From Cellulomonas hominis (GTDB lineage: Bacteria > Actinomycetota > Actinomycetes > Actinomycetales > Cellulomonadaceae): DNA of 64,000 bases. Positions 17,321-26,283 of this stretch are shown here, in pieces. The number at the start of each line of letters is the position of its first letter. Position 1 is the stretch's first letter. The position numbers and the translations under genes are program-made. The notes beneath the pieces are model-generated. The model was not told where the DNA came from and ran no database searches. It was given only the letters and a program-made list of their open reading frames with translations. The stretch lies in contig NZ_JACHDN010000001.1 in the NCBI RefSeq assembly GCF_014201095.1, forward strand, positions 372,001 to 436,000, written 5' to 3'.

Positions 17321-18784
17321 ATGACCGCCACCACGGTCGACACCCCCAAGCGGGGCATCCCCGGCCTCGCGCAGCTCCAGCGCATCGGCCGCTCGCTGAT
17401 GCTCCCGATCGCCTCCCTGCCCGCCGCGGCGCTGCTGCTGCGCCTCGGGCAGGCCGACATGCTCGGCGCCGAGGGCCTCGGCGCCCGCGCGGACTGGCTG
17501 CTCCCGGTCGCCGACGTGCTCGCCGCGGCCGGCAACGCGCTGCTCGGCAACCTCCCGCTGCTCTTCGCCCTCGGCGTCGCGGTCGGCTACGCCCGCAAGG
17601 CCGACGGCTCCACGGGCCTCGCCGCGCTGGTCGGCTACCTCGTGTTCAAGGGCGTCACCGACGCGCTGTCCCCGTACATCCTCGGCAAGCCCGCCGAGGT
17701 GGGGGCGCAGGGGGTCCTCGACTCGGCCGACCCAGCCGCCCTGGAGGCCGCCGCGAACGGCGACTACAACGCCCTGGTGCTCCATGCGGTCCAGCAGGGC
17801 ATCGGGGCACCGAGCCAGGAGCTGATCAACTACGGCGTCCTCGGCGGCATCATCATCGGCCTCGTCGCCGCGCTGCTGTTCCAGAAGTACTACCGGATCA
17901 AGCTGCCCCCGTACCTGGCCTTCTTCGGCGGCCGCCGCTTCGTCCCGATCGTCACCGCCGGCGCCGCCGTGGTCATCGCCGTCGTCGCGTCGCTCATCTA
18001 CCCCGCCTTCGACGCCGGGTTCACCGCGGTCGGCGACTGGGTCACCGGCTCCACCATCATCGGCGGCTTCGTCTTCGGCACCCTGAACCGCCTGCTGCTG
18101 CCGTTCGGCCTGCACCACCTGCTCAACTCGCTGCCGTGGTTCCAGTTCGGCGACTACACCGACGCCAGCGGCGACGTCTGGCACGGCGACATCGCGCGCT
18201 TCCTGCACGGCGACCCGACGGCCGGCACCTTCATGACGGGCTTCTTCCCGATCATGATGTTCGCGCTGCCGGCCGCCGCCCTGGCCATCGTGCACACCGC
18301 CAAGCCGAAGAACCGCAGGGTCATCGCGGGCATCATGGGCTCGGCCGCGCTGGTCGCGTTCGTCACCGGCGTCACCGAGCCGCTCGAGTTCGCGTTCGTG
18401 TACGTCGCCTACCCGCTCTACGCGATCCACGCGGTGCTCACCGGCACCTCGCTGGCCCTGGTCAACGCGCTCGACATCCGCAGCGGGTTCGGGTTCTCCG
18501 CGGGCGCCATCGACTACCTGCTGAACTTCCGGATCGCCTCGCAGCCGCTGCTCATCATCGTGATCGGCCTGGGCTACGCGGTCATCTACTACTTCCTGTT
18601 CCGGTTCATGATCCGGAAGTTCAACTTCAAGACGCCGGGCCGCGAGGACGACCCCGTGGCCGAGGGCCTGGCCGACGAGCCGGCCGCCGCCCCGGCGACC
18701 GTGGCCGCGGGCGCCGCACCGGCGGGCAGCGCCGACTCCCCCGCGCCCGACACCCCCCGCCGCACGGACGGGGGCACCGCGTGA
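17321..18784 (+). CDS. PTS IIC membrane permease, glucose/GlcNAc family
   Basis: 487 aa integral membrane sugar channel of the PTS. About ten helices between residues 25 and 435; the conserved GVTEPLEFAF segment is near residue 350 and the sugar-site region GLHHLLNSLPWF near 265. The C-terminus is a Pro/Ala tail with no attached IIB domain, so it needs the separate IIB proteins across the promoter. ATG preceded by GAGGAG. The stop overlaps the ptsI start by GTGA, tying sugar import to the general PTS enzyme. Control by dre-like sites upstream suggests an aminosugar substrate. Confidence 0.92.
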   Translation: MTATTVDTPKRGIPGLAQLQRIGRSLMLPIASLPAAALLLRLGQADMLGAEGLGARADWLLPVADVLAAAGNALLGNLPLLFALGVAVGYARKADGSTGLAALVGYLVFKGVTDALSPYILGKPAEVGAQGVLDSADPAALEAAANGDYNALVLHAVQQGIGAPSQELINYGVLGGIIIGLVAALLFQKYYRIKLPPYLAFFGGRRFVPIVTAGAAVVIAVVASLIYPAFDAGFTAVGDWVTGSTIIGGFVFGTLNRLLLPFGLHHLLNSLPWFQFGDYTDASGDVWHGDIARFLHGDPTAGTFMTGFFPIMMFALPAAALAIVHTAKPKNRRVIAGIMGSAALVAFVTGVTEPLEFAFVYVAYPLYAIHAVLTGTSLALVNALDIRSGFGFSAGAIDYLLNFRIASQPLLIIVIGLGYAVIYYFLFRFMIRKFNFKTPGREDDPVAEGLADEPAAAPATVAAGAAPAGSADSPAPDTPRRTDGGTA

Positions 18785-20457
18785 CCGTCGCCCTGCGCGG
18801 CGTCGGGGTCAGCCCCGGGACCGGGGCCGGCATGGTCGTGACCATGCCGGCCCCGGTCGCCGAGCCCCCGGCCGCCGGCCTGTCCCCCGCCGCCGACGTG
18901 GAGGCGGCGTGCGCCGCGGTCGAGGCCGCGACCGCGGGCGTCCAGGCGGACCTCACCGCCGCGGCCGCCGCGGCCACCGGCACCTCCGCGGAGGTGCTGA
19001 CGGTCGCCGCGGCGATGGCCGCCGACCCGGCCCTGGGCGCCGACGCGGTGCGCCGGGTCCGCGCGGAGCGCCGCACCCCCGAGCGCGCCGTGTGGGAGGC
19101 CGCCGCGGTGGTCATCGACCAGCTCGCCGCCCTCGGCGGGTACATGGCCGAGCGGACCCGCGACGTCGCGGACATCCGGGACCGGGTCGTCGCACGGCTG
19201 ACCGGCGTCCGCCCGCCCGGAGTCCCGGACCCGGGCCGCCCGTTCGTCCTGGTCGCGCACGACCTCGCGCCCGCCGACACCGCGACCCTCGACCCCGCGC
19301 GGGTCGTCGCGATCGTCACCGTGGGCGGCGGGCCGACCTCGCACACCGCGATCCTCGCCCGGTCCCTCGGCATCCCCGCCGTGGTCGCCGCGCCGGGCGC
19401 CGCGGGCCTCGCCGACGACGAGACCGTGGTGGTGGACGGCTCGTCCGGCACCGTGCTGCGGGAGCCCTCGGCCGACGACCTGGCCGCCGCCGAGCGCGCG
19501 CGGGCCCGCCGGGACCGGACGTTCAGCGGCCCGGGGCGCACCGCCGACGGGCACCGGGTGCAGCTGCTCGCCAACGTCGCCGACCCGTCCGGGGCGCGGG
19601 CCGCCGCGGACGCCGGGGCGGAGGGCGTGGGGCTGTTCCGCACGGAGTTCTGCTTCCTCGGCCGCACCGAGGAGCCGTCGGTCGCCGAGCAGGTGCAGGC
19701 CTACCGCACCGTGCTCGCGGCGTTCGCGGGCCGCAAGGTCGTCGTCCGCACGCTCGACGCGGGCGCCGACAAGCCGCTGCCGTTCGTCACCGCCGAGGGC
19801 GAGCCGAACCCCGCGCTCGGCGTCCGGGGGCTGCGCACGGCCGCCCGGCACCCGGAGGTGCTGGACCGCCAGCTCGACGCGATCGCGCAGGCCGCGGCCG
19901 CCGAGGACGCCGAGGTCTGGGTGATGGCGCCGATGGTGGCCACGCCCGACGAGGCGGCGGCGTTCGTCGCGCTCTGCGACCGGCACGGGCTGCCGCAGGC
20001 CGGGGTCATGGTCGAGGTGCCCGCCGCGGCGCTGTGCTCCGGGGCCGTGCTCGCGCACGCCCGGTTCGCCAGCCTCGGCACGAACGACCTCACCCAGTAC
20101 GCCATGGCCGCCGACCGCGAGCTCGCCGACCTGGCCGCGCTGTCCACGCCGTGGCAGCCCGCCGTGCTCCAACTCGTCGCGGCGACCTGCCGCGGCGGCG
20201 CGGACCGGGACCGGCCCGTCGGCGTCTGCGGCGAGGCGGCGGCCGACCCGGCCCTCGCGCCCGTGCTCGTCGGGCTCGGGGTGTCGTCCCTGTCCATGAC
20301 CCCGCGCGCGCTCGCGGACGTGGCCGCGGTGCTGGAGCGGGTGACGCTCGAGGAGTGCCGGGCCGCCGCGGCGCTCGCGGTCGGCGCGGCCACGGCGGAC
20401 GCCGGCCGGGCGGCCGTCCGGGAGGCGCTGCCCGTGCTCGCCGAGCTGGGGCTGTAG
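18781..20457 (+). CDS. ptsI: PTS enzyme I (phosphoenolpyruvate-protein phosphotransferase)
   Basis: Cytoplasmic enzyme that takes phosphate from PEP and gives it to HPr. 558 aa. The phospho-His is His188 in GGGPTSHTAILARSLGIP. The PEP-binding barrel shows GVGLFRTEFCFLGR, LDAGADKPLPF and the C-terminal GVCGEAAADP. GTG start in the GTGA overlap with IIC. The HPr partner gene lies 18 kb away with its own dre-like site, so enzyme I, HPr and the sugar-specific parts are probably controlled together. Confidence 0.96.
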   Translation: MTVALRGVGVSPGTGAGMVVTMPAPVAEPPAAGLSPAADVEAACAAVEAATAGVQADLTAAAAAATGTSAEVLTVAAAMAADPALGADAVRRVRAERRTPERAVWEAAAVVIDQLAALGGYMAERTRDVADIRDRVVARLTGVRPPGVPDPGRPFVLVAHDLAPADTATLDPARVVAIVTVGGGPTSHTAILARSLGIPAVVAAPGAAGLADDETVVVDGSSGTVLREPSADDLAAAERARARRDRTFSGPGRTADGHRVQLLANVADPSGARAAADAGAEGVGLFRTEFCFLGRTEEPSVAEQVQAYRTVLAAFAGRKVVVRTLDAGADKPLPFVTAEGEPNPALGVRGLRTAARHPEVLDRQLDAIAQAAAAEDAEVWVMAPMVATPDEAAAFVALCDRHGLPQAGVMVEVPAAALCSGAVLAHARFASLGTNDLTQYAMAADRELADLAALSTPWQPAVLQLVAATCRGGADRDRPVGVCGEAAADPALAPVLVGLGVSSLSMTPRALADVAAVLERVTLEECRAAAALAVGAATADAGRAAVREALPVLAELGL

Positions 20458-20464
20458 CGGCACG

Positions 20465-20508
20465 GGGGGCGTGCGGCGCCCGGCCGGTGACCGGCGCCGC
20501 ACGCCCCC
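20465..20508 (+). terminator. Terminator after ptsI
   Basis: A perfect 16-bp stem, GGGGGCGTGCGGCGCC (20465-20480) with complement 20493-20508 and a 12-base loop, starting seven bases after the ptsI stop. Confidence 0.7.
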
Positions 20509-20598
20509 TCGCCTGCGTAGACTCCGGCAGGACCCGGGCCGCCGCCCGGCGGTTCGCAGGGCCCCGAGGACGGGGCCGGGAGCGGGAGGACGAGGACC

Positions 20599-21627
20599 GT
20601 GGGCCGGGTGCGCATCGCCGACGTCGCGCAGCGCGCCGGCGTCTCGAAGGGCGCCGCCTCGTTCGCGCTGAACGGCCGGCCCGGGGTGTCCGCCGAGACC
20701 CGCGAGCGCGTGCTGCGCATCGCCGCGGACATGGGCTGGCGCCCGAACACCGCCGCCCGCGCCCTGGCCGGCGGGCGCTCCGACACGATCGGCCTCGTGC
20801 TCAACCGCCCGCCGCACGTGCGCGGCGTGGAGCCCCTGCTCCAGCACTACCTCGAGGGCATGCAGGACGAGCTCGTCGACCACGCGATCACCCTGAGCAT
20901 GCAGGTGGTCTCCGGGCACGCCGCCGAGCTCGCGACGTACGAGCAGTGGTCGTCCGCGAACGGCGTGGACGGGCTCGTGGTCATCGACCTGCGGGTGGAC
21001 GACGACCGCCCCGCGGCGCTCCAGGAGCTCGGGCTGCCCGCCGTCACGCTCGGGGACCCGCGGTACGCCGCCGGGCTGCCGACGGTGTGGACGGACGACG
21101 CAGCCGCCGCCCGCGAGCTCGTCGCCGCCCTGGTCGCGCTGGGGCACCGCCGCCTGGCCCGCGTCACCTCCGGGTCGCGGCTCGCGTACTCCCGGGTGCG
21201 CACCGACGCGCTCGCGGCCGCCGCCGCCGCCGCGGGCCTCGCGGAGCCGGAGGTGCTGCAGGCCGAGGGCCGGTCCGTCGCGGCCCCCGAGGCGACCCGG
21301 CGCCTGCTGGACCGGCCGGCGGTGGACCGCCCGACCGCGGTCGTCTACGAGAACGACCTGCAGGCGATGGCCGGCACCGGCGTCGCCGCCGAGCTCGGCC
21401 TGGACGTGCCCGGCGACGTGTCGGTGGTCGCGTGGGACTCCTCGGGGATCAGCCGGCTCACGCGGCCGACGCTGTCGGTGATGCGCCGCGACGCGCGGGC
21501 CGAGGCCGCCGGCGCGGTGCGGATGCTGCTCGAGCGGGTCGGGGGCGCCGCGGTCGAGGCGGTCCAGGCCCCGACCGCCCGGCTCGAGGTGCGCGGCAGC
21601 ACGGGCCCCGCCCCCGCCGGCGGCTGA
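20599..21627 (+). CDS. LacI-family transcriptional regulator
   Basis: 342 aa. LacI helix-turn-helix at residues 5-30 (IADVAQRAGVSKGAASFALNGRPG) with the hinge near residue 50, then a periplasmic-binding-like effector domain (VIDLRVDD, VVYENDLQAM, VVAWDSSG). The GTG start follows GGAGGACGAGGA. Usually such proteins sense a sugar and repress its catabolic genes. The ABC importer at 0-3 kb has no adjacent regulator, but nothing in the sequence links the two. It stands alone between ptsI and the convergent fixX. Confidence 0.9.
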   Translation: MGRVRIADVAQRAGVSKGAASFALNGRPGVSAETRERVLRIAADMGWRPNTAARALAGGRSDTIGLVLNRPPHVRGVEPLLQHYLEGMQDELVDHAITLSMQVVSGHAAELATYEQWSSANGVDGLVVIDLRVDDDRPAALQELGLPAVTLGDPRYAAGLPTVWTDDAAAARELVAALVALGHRRLARVTSGSRLAYSRVRTDALAAAAAAAGLAEPEVLQAEGRSVAAPEATRRLLDRPAVDRPTAVVYENDLQAMAGTGVAAELGLDVPGDVSVVAWDSSGISRLTRPTLSVMRRDARAEAAGAVRMLLERVGGAAVEAVQAPTARLEVRGSTGPAPAGG

Positions 21628-21647
21628 CCGGCGGGGACGGGCACGCG

Positions 21648-21941
21648 TCACCCCTCGCGGAAGCTCACCCCGAAGCCGCCGCGCGGGTAGTGCCAGGTCA
21701 GGGCCCCGGGCGGGGCGACCGCGCGGCAGGTGCCGCACTCGAGGCAGGCCGCGTACTCCACGTCCAGCCCGCCGTCCTCCCGCGCCGAGTACACCCGCGC
21801 GGGGCACACCGCGACGAGCACGGGGCCGCAGCCGGTGGCCCGGACCACGTCCTGGTCCACCTCGATGTGCGACTCCTCCTCGTCGAGCTCGAACCGGTTG
21901 TGCGCGAGGCGCTCGGCGGTCGAGGGCGTCGGCGCGATCAC
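21648..21941 (-). CDS. fixX: FixX-like ferredoxin
   Basis: 97 aa, last gene of the 13-gene operon. Cys residues at 38, 46, 66, 69 and 72; CPARVY and YAACLECGTCR followed by the FixX C-terminal signature WHYPRGGFGVSFREG. FixX supplies an Fe-S centre to FixC in the ETF-quinone oxidoreductase-like complex that supports anaerobic carnitine reduction in E. coli and nitrogen fixation in rhizobia. GTG start in a GTGA overlap with fixC. Converges with the LacI gene 20 bp away. Confidence 0.92.
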   Translation of the reverse strand: MIAPTPSTAERLAHNRFELDEEESHIEVDQDVVRATGCGPVLVAVCPARVYSAREDGGLDVEYAACLECGTCRAVAPPGALTWHYPRGGFGVSFREG

Positions 21942-23248
21942 AGGGCCCGCACCCCTGCCAGGGCGTCGGACGCGAGGTCGCGCAGCCGCACCGGGGACCG
22001 GCGCAGCGCGTCGCGCGCCACCCGGGCGAGGTGCCGCCGCGGGGTCCCGTCCAGCCGGAACACGTCGAGCATGATCTCCTCCAGGAGCCGTCCGTAGTCG
22101 CCGTACATGCGGGGCCGCTCCAGGAACGCCGGCGCCTTGGCGTAGGTGCGCAGGTCCTGCCCGACGGTGCCGGCGAGCAGCCGCTCGCGGTACCCGGCGA
22201 GCCCCGCGGCGGAGACGTCGCCGGCCGCGAGCGCCGCCTCGACGCCCTCGGCCGCGGCGATCGCCGACCCGATCGCCAGGTCCATGCCCCGCACGGTGAG
22301 CCCCGAGTTGATGGTGAGGCCCGCGGCGTCGCCCACGACGACCATGCCGTCGGTCGCGACCTCGCCGAGCATGTCCCAGCCGCCCTCGGCGACCAGGTGC
22401 GAGCCGTACTCCACGATCTCCGCGCCCCGCACGTAGCGCGCCAGGCGCGGGTGCGCGAGGAAGCGCTCGAACACGTCGGCCGCCGCCAGGCCCTTCGCCA
22501 CGAGGTCGTCGAGCCGCAGCACGACGCCCACGGACAGCGAGGTGCGGTTCGTGTAGACGATGCCGCCGCCCCCGACGCCCTGGGTGCAGTCGCCGACGTA
22601 CGCGATCGCGGCGCCCTCGTCGCCGGACACCCCGAAGCGGTCCTCGATCACGGCCTCCGGCAGGGACAGCACGGCCTTGACGCCGACCGCGAGGTGGTGG
22701 GTCGGCGGGGTCGGGCGCAGGCCGGCCTCGCGCGCCAGGAACGAGTTCACCCCGTCCGCCGCGACGACGACGCGGGCGCGCAGCTCGTCCTCCCCCGCCT
22801 GCACCCCGACCACGCGCCGGCCCGCGCCGGGCCCGTCGTCCTCGGTGAGCACCCGGTCCACGCGGACGCCGGGCATGAGGTACGCGCCGGCCTCCTCGGC
22901 CTGGGCCGCGAGCCACGGGTCGAACCGCGCCCGCAGCACCGTGACGGCGTTCACCGGGTCGGCGAGGCGGTCGGACGCGACGTCCAGCCCGACCGCCGAG
23001 TCCGGCGTGAGGAACACGACCTCGTTGCGGGTGACGCGCCGCTCGTAGGGGGCGTGGTCGAGGTAGTCCGGGACCACCTGCTCCAGCACGCGCGAGTACA
23101 GCACGCCGCCGGACAGGTTCTTGGACCCGGGCGCCTCGCCGCGCTCGATCACCGCCACGGAGCGGCCCTGCCGGGCGAGCAGCGTCGCGGCGACGCTCCC
23201 GGCCGGGCCGGCCCCGACGACGACGACGTCGAAGTCCGGCTCGGTCAC
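21938..23248 (-). CDS. fixC: FixC-like flavoprotein (ETF-quinone oxidoreductase family)
   Basis: 436 aa FAD protein. The dinucleotide motif VVVGAGPAGSVAATLLARQG is at about 9-28, and GDAAGLTINSGLTVRGMDLAIGSA near residue 315 is the FixC/ETF-QO flavin signature. No Fe-S ligands of its own, consistent with FixX providing them. GTG start overlaps the fixB stop by GTGA and its stop overlaps fixX. Function: moves electrons between the FixAB flavoprotein and quinone or another carrier, possibly by bifurcation as shown for FixABCX of diazotrophs. Direction here is unknown. Confidence 0.92.
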   Translation of the reverse strand: MTEPDFDVVVVGAGPAGSVAATLLARQGRSVAVIERGEAPGSKNLSGGVLYSRVLEQVVPDYLDHAPYERRVTRNEVVFLTPDSAVGLDVASDRLADPVNAVTVLRARFDPWLAAQAEEAGAYLMPGVRVDRVLTEDDGPGAGRRVVGVQAGEDELRARVVVAADGVNSFLAREAGLRPTPPTHHLAVGVKAVLSLPEAVIEDRFGVSGDEGAAIAYVGDCTQGVGGGGIVYTNRTSLSVGVVLRLDDLVAKGLAAADVFERFLAHPRLARYVRGAEIVEYGSHLVAEGGWDMLGEVATDGMVVVGDAAGLTINSGLTVRGMDLAIGSAIAAAEGVEAALAAGDVSAAGLAGYRERLLAGTVGQDLRTYAKAPAFLERPRMYGDYGRLLEEIMLDVFRLDGTPRRHLARVARDALRRSPVRLRDLASDALAGVRAL

Positions 23249-24144
23249 CGCAGCGCCTCCGTGAGGGCCGGGACCACCTGGTACAGGTCGCCGACGACGG
23301 CGTAGTCGGCCTCGCGGAAGATCGGCGCCTCCGGGTCGGAGTTCACCGCGACGACCGTCCGCGACCCGCGCGCCCCGACCATGTGCTGCACCTGGCCGGA
23401 GACGCCGAGCGCGAGGTACAGGTCCGGGCTGACGGTCCGCCCCGAGACGCCGACGTAGCGGTCCTTGGGGAAGAACCCGACGCCCTCGGCGAGCGGCCGG
23501 GTGCACGCGGTGGCGGCGCCCAGCGCGTCGGCGAGCGCGTCGACCAGCGCGAGGTCCTCGCGGGCCTTGAGGCCGCGGCCGACGGTGACGACCCGGCGGG
23601 CGGCGCGCAGGTCCGGGTCGGTGGCGGCGGCGGGCCGGGACTCGACCACGCGGACGGCCGTGGGTGCGGCCGGCGCCTCCTCGACCGGCGCGGGGGCACC
23701 GGGGACGGGCGCGTCGCCGCCGTCGGTCACGACGACGACGGGGCCCGACGCCAGCAGCTCCTCCTCCGCGACGCCGCCGAGCACCGCGCGGGTGAGGCGC
23801 ACCCCCGCGGGGTCGGGGGCGACGGCGACGACGCCGGCCAGGGCGGGGGCGTCGAGGCGCGCGGCGGCCGCACCGGCGAGCACGCGGTCGGCCGGGCGGG
23901 CGGCGGCGAGCACGACGGTGGCGCCCGCGGCGGCGACGGCCTCGGCCGCGGCGCCGGCGAACGCGGCCGCGGGGGCGTCGCCGGGCTCGCCGAGCCAGAC
24001 GACGCGGTCCGGCCCGCCGGCGGCGACGGCGTCGGCGACCGCGCGCGGCCCGGCGACGACGGCGACGACCGGGCCGCCGAGGGCGCGGGCGATCTCGAGC
24101 AGGCGCCCCACGGCGGGGTCGGTGGTGACGAGGCAGGTGGTCAT
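23245..24144 (-). CDS. fixB: FixB-like electron transfer flavoprotein alpha subunit
   Basis: 299 aa. Variable N-terminal domain (1-170, Ala-rich), then the FAD domain with VTVGRGLKAREDLALVDALADALGA and the signature YVGVSGRTVSPDLYLALGVSGQVQHMVG, ending AVNSDPEAPIFREADYAVVGDL. Start ATG preceded by GGAGAG. Lies 26 bp from fixA. With FixA it forms the soluble ETF heterodimer that would exchange electrons with the CaiA-like dehydrogenase of the same operon. Confidence 0.94.
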   Translation of the reverse strand: MTTCLVTTDPAVGRLLEIARALGGPVVAVVAGPRAVADAVAAGGPDRVVWLGEPGDAPAAAFAGAAAEAVAAAGATVVLAAARPADRVLAGAAAARLDAPALAGVVAVAPDPAGVRLTRAVLGGVAEEELLASGPVVVVTDGGDAPVPGAPAPVEEAPAAPTAVRVVESRPAAATDPDLRAARRVVTVGRGLKAREDLALVDALADALGAATACTRPLAEGVGFFPKDRYVGVSGRTVSPDLYLALGVSGQVQHMVGARGSRTVVAVNSDPEAPIFREADYAVVGDLYQVVPALTEALR

Positions 24145-24170
24145 GAGGGGTCTCTCCGGTGGGTCGGTTC

Positions 24171-24935
24171 TCAGAGCACGCCGTCGACGCGCAGGGCGGC
24201 GACGAGCTCGGCCGCGGCGGCCTGCGGGTCGGTGGCGTCGATGCGGACGCGGCGGCGGTCGGCGAGCGCGGGCCGGGACCGGCCCACGACCGCCAGGCCG
24301 TCCGGCAGTGCCTCGGGCGCGGGGAGCTCGTCGACGGGCTTCTTGCCGGCGCCGAGGATGTCCTTCATGCCGGGCACCCGCGGGAGCACGGCGTCCGTGC
24401 TCGCGGCGAGGACGGCCGGGCCGGTGACCTCGAGCACCCGCGAGCCGGAGCCGGCGGTCTGCTCCACGCGCAGCGTCCCGCCGTCGGCCGCCACGGCGGT
24501 CACCTCGGTCAGCAGCGGCCACCCGAGGTACCCCGCGAGGACGGCGGGCACGAGGTGCGCGCCCTCGTCCACGGACGAGTCGCCCGTGAGCACCACGTCG
24601 ACGTCGCCCTCCGCGCGGACCGCCGCCGCGAGCGCCCGCGCGGTCGCCGTGGCGCGCGCGCCGGCCAGGGCCGGGTCCGCGACGACGACGAGCCGGTCGA
24701 GCCCGCGGGACAGCGCGGCCTTGCGGGCCATCGGCGAGCCGGCGTCCGGCCCGCCCGCGGTGACGCCGACGAGCTCGGCGCCCGTCGCGTCCGCCAGCGC
24801 GCGGCCGAGCTCGATCGCCACCGGGTCGTACTCGCTGACCGACGACTTCGCGCGGGACAGGTCGACGGACCCGTCCGCCGCGACCACGGCCTCCTCGGGG
24901 TTCGGGGCCCACTTGTGGGCGACGGCGATCTTCAC
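24171..24935 (-). CDS. fixA: FixA-like electron transfer flavoprotein beta subunit
   Basis: 254 aa. N-terminus KIAVAHKWAPNPEE and the ETF-beta fold with GDSSVDEGAHLVPAVLAGYLGWPLLTEV; the nucleotide-binding part includes ALSRGLDRLVVVAD. GTG start preceded by AAGGAG and in a GTGA overlap with the MFS gene. It begins the fixABCX block at the 3' part of the operon. The aerobic etfBA pair is not in this window, so I cannot tell whether this ETF is additional. Confidence 0.94.
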   Translation of the reverse strand: MKIAVAHKWAPNPEEAVVAADGSVDLSRAKSSVSEYDPVAIELGRALADATGAELVGVTAGGPDAGSPMARKAALSRGLDRLVVVADPALAGARATATARALAAAVRAEGDVDVVLTGDSSVDEGAHLVPAVLAGYLGWPLLTEVTAVAADGGTLRVEQTAGSGSRVLEVTGPAVLAASTDAVLPRVPGMKDILGAGKKPVDELPAPEALPDGLAVVGRSRPALADRRRVRIDATDPQAAAAELVAALRVDGVL

Positions 24936-26260
24936 GGACGAGCTCCTTCGAGGACGGGGGCGGGGGTCACGGGGGCCGGGCGGGTGCGCACGGCGACGAC
25001 GGCCAGGGCGGCCATGAGCACGAAGGCCAGCGCGCTCGCCAGCCAGGCGCCGGTGAAGCTGCCGGTCACGTCGTGGATCCGGGCGTAGGCGACGGGCGCG
25101 GCGGCCGAGAACAGGCCGAGCGCGACGGTCACGAACGAGTAGAGGCGGGCGTAGTCCGCGGCGCCGAACAGGTGCCGGACCATGAGCGGCGGGACGACGA
25201 CGAGGCCCGCGTAGCCGCCGCCGAACACGAGGCAGCCGAGCAGGAACGGCGCGACCGCCCCGCCGCCGGCGACCACGATCAGCGGCCCGGCCACGCCGAG
25301 CACCGCGCACACCAGCGTGGTGAGCAGCACGCCGCGCCGGTCGTGCAGCCAGCCGAGGGCGAGCTTGCCGGCGATGCCGCCGATCATGATCGCCGAGACG
25401 CCGGTGGCACCGGTCGCGGAGCTCAGGCCGACCGCAGCCGCGTGGCTGGGGGCCTGCTGCAGGATGCACGCGCCGAACGCCAGCAGCCCGCCGAGCAGCA
25501 CCGCGCACGCGAACGGGACGGAGCGCACCGCGGCCGCGACGGACCGGCGGACGGCGGGCGACGGGAGCGACGGGAGCGACGGGGGCGACGAGGGCACGGA
25601 CCCGGGCGCCGGGGCAGCCGGCCCCGGGTCCGTGACCACGTCGTCCGCCCCGTACGGGCGCAGGCCGAGCTGCTCCGGCCGCAGCCGGATCAGCAGCAGC
25701 GTCGCCGGCACGGCCAGCAGCCAGCCGACCCCGCCCATGATCGCCCGGGTCTCGCGCCAGCCGATCGCGTCGATCAGCGCGCCGCCGACCGGGTTGGCGA
25801 CGGCCGCGACGGCGCTCGCGAACGCCGCCGCGATGCCGAGCGCCAGCCCGTTGCGGGTGCGGAACCAGTTGGTCAGCACCAGCGGGATCGGGATGTACAG
25901 CAGCACGCCGTAGGCGAGGCCGAGCAGCACGCCGGCGACGTACCAGTGCGTGAGCGACGTGAACAGCGCGCTCGCCGCGTAGGTGCCGCACGCCAGCGTC
26001 ATGGCGCCCCCGAGCAGCCACGGCAGCGACCGCCGCGGCAGCAGCCAGCCCGCGACGGGCAGCGTCGCGGTCATCACCAGCGACACCACCGTGAGGTACC
26101 CGTTGAGCGAGGCCAGGGACCAGCCCATGTCCTCGCTCACGGGGCTCAGGTAGATGCCGGCGGAGTTGCCGATGACGCCGACCGCGCCGCCGTACAGCAG
26201 GCAGCAGGCGACCAGGACCCACCAGGCGCGGTGCACGGGCGGGCGAGCGGGAGCGGACAT
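24932..26260 (-). CDS. MFS transporter, OFA (oxalate:formate antiporter)-like, copy 1
   Basis: 442 aa, about 12 membrane helices in two halves. The central cytoplasmic loop (about residues 205-240) has a low-complexity stretch of Pro, Ser and Leu encoded by short tandem repeats at 25560-25590. Resembles the other MFS protein of this operon in its first helix (GNSAGIYLSPVSEDMGWS versus GNTSGIFVTPVMDEFGWS), so the two are paralogues. OFA members exchange small carboxylates. One copy may import substrate and the other export the reduced product (inference). Stop overlaps fixA. Confidence 0.86.
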   Translation of the reverse strand: MSAPARPPVHRAWWVLVACCLLYGGAVGVIGNSAGIYLSPVSEDMGWSLASLNGYLTVVSLVMTATLPVAGWLLPRRSLPWLLGGAMTLACGTYAASALFTSLTHWYVAGVLLGLAYGVLLYIPIPLVLTNWFRTRNGLALGIAAAFASAVAAVANPVGGALIDAIGWRETRAIMGGVGWLLAVPATLLLIRLRPEQLGLRPYGADDVVTDPGPAAPAPGSVPSSPPSLPSLPSPAVRRSVAAAVRSVPFACAVLLGGLLAFGACILQQAPSHAAAVGLSSATGATGVSAIMIGGIAGKLALGWLHDRRGVLLTTLVCAVLGVAGPLIVVAGGGAVAPFLLGCLVFGGGYAGLVVVPPLMVRHLFGAADYARLYSFVTVALGLFSAAAPVAYARIHDVTGSFTGAWLASALAFVLMAALAVVAVRTRPAPVTPAPVLEGARP

Positions 26261-26283
26261 GTCTCACACCTTCGGGAGAGGGG

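Noticed and set aside
18589..21807. A 1072-codon minus-strand frame opposite ptsI and the LacI gene.
   Set aside because: Low-complexity translation, and both plus-strand genes have intact catalytic or DNA-binding motifs.
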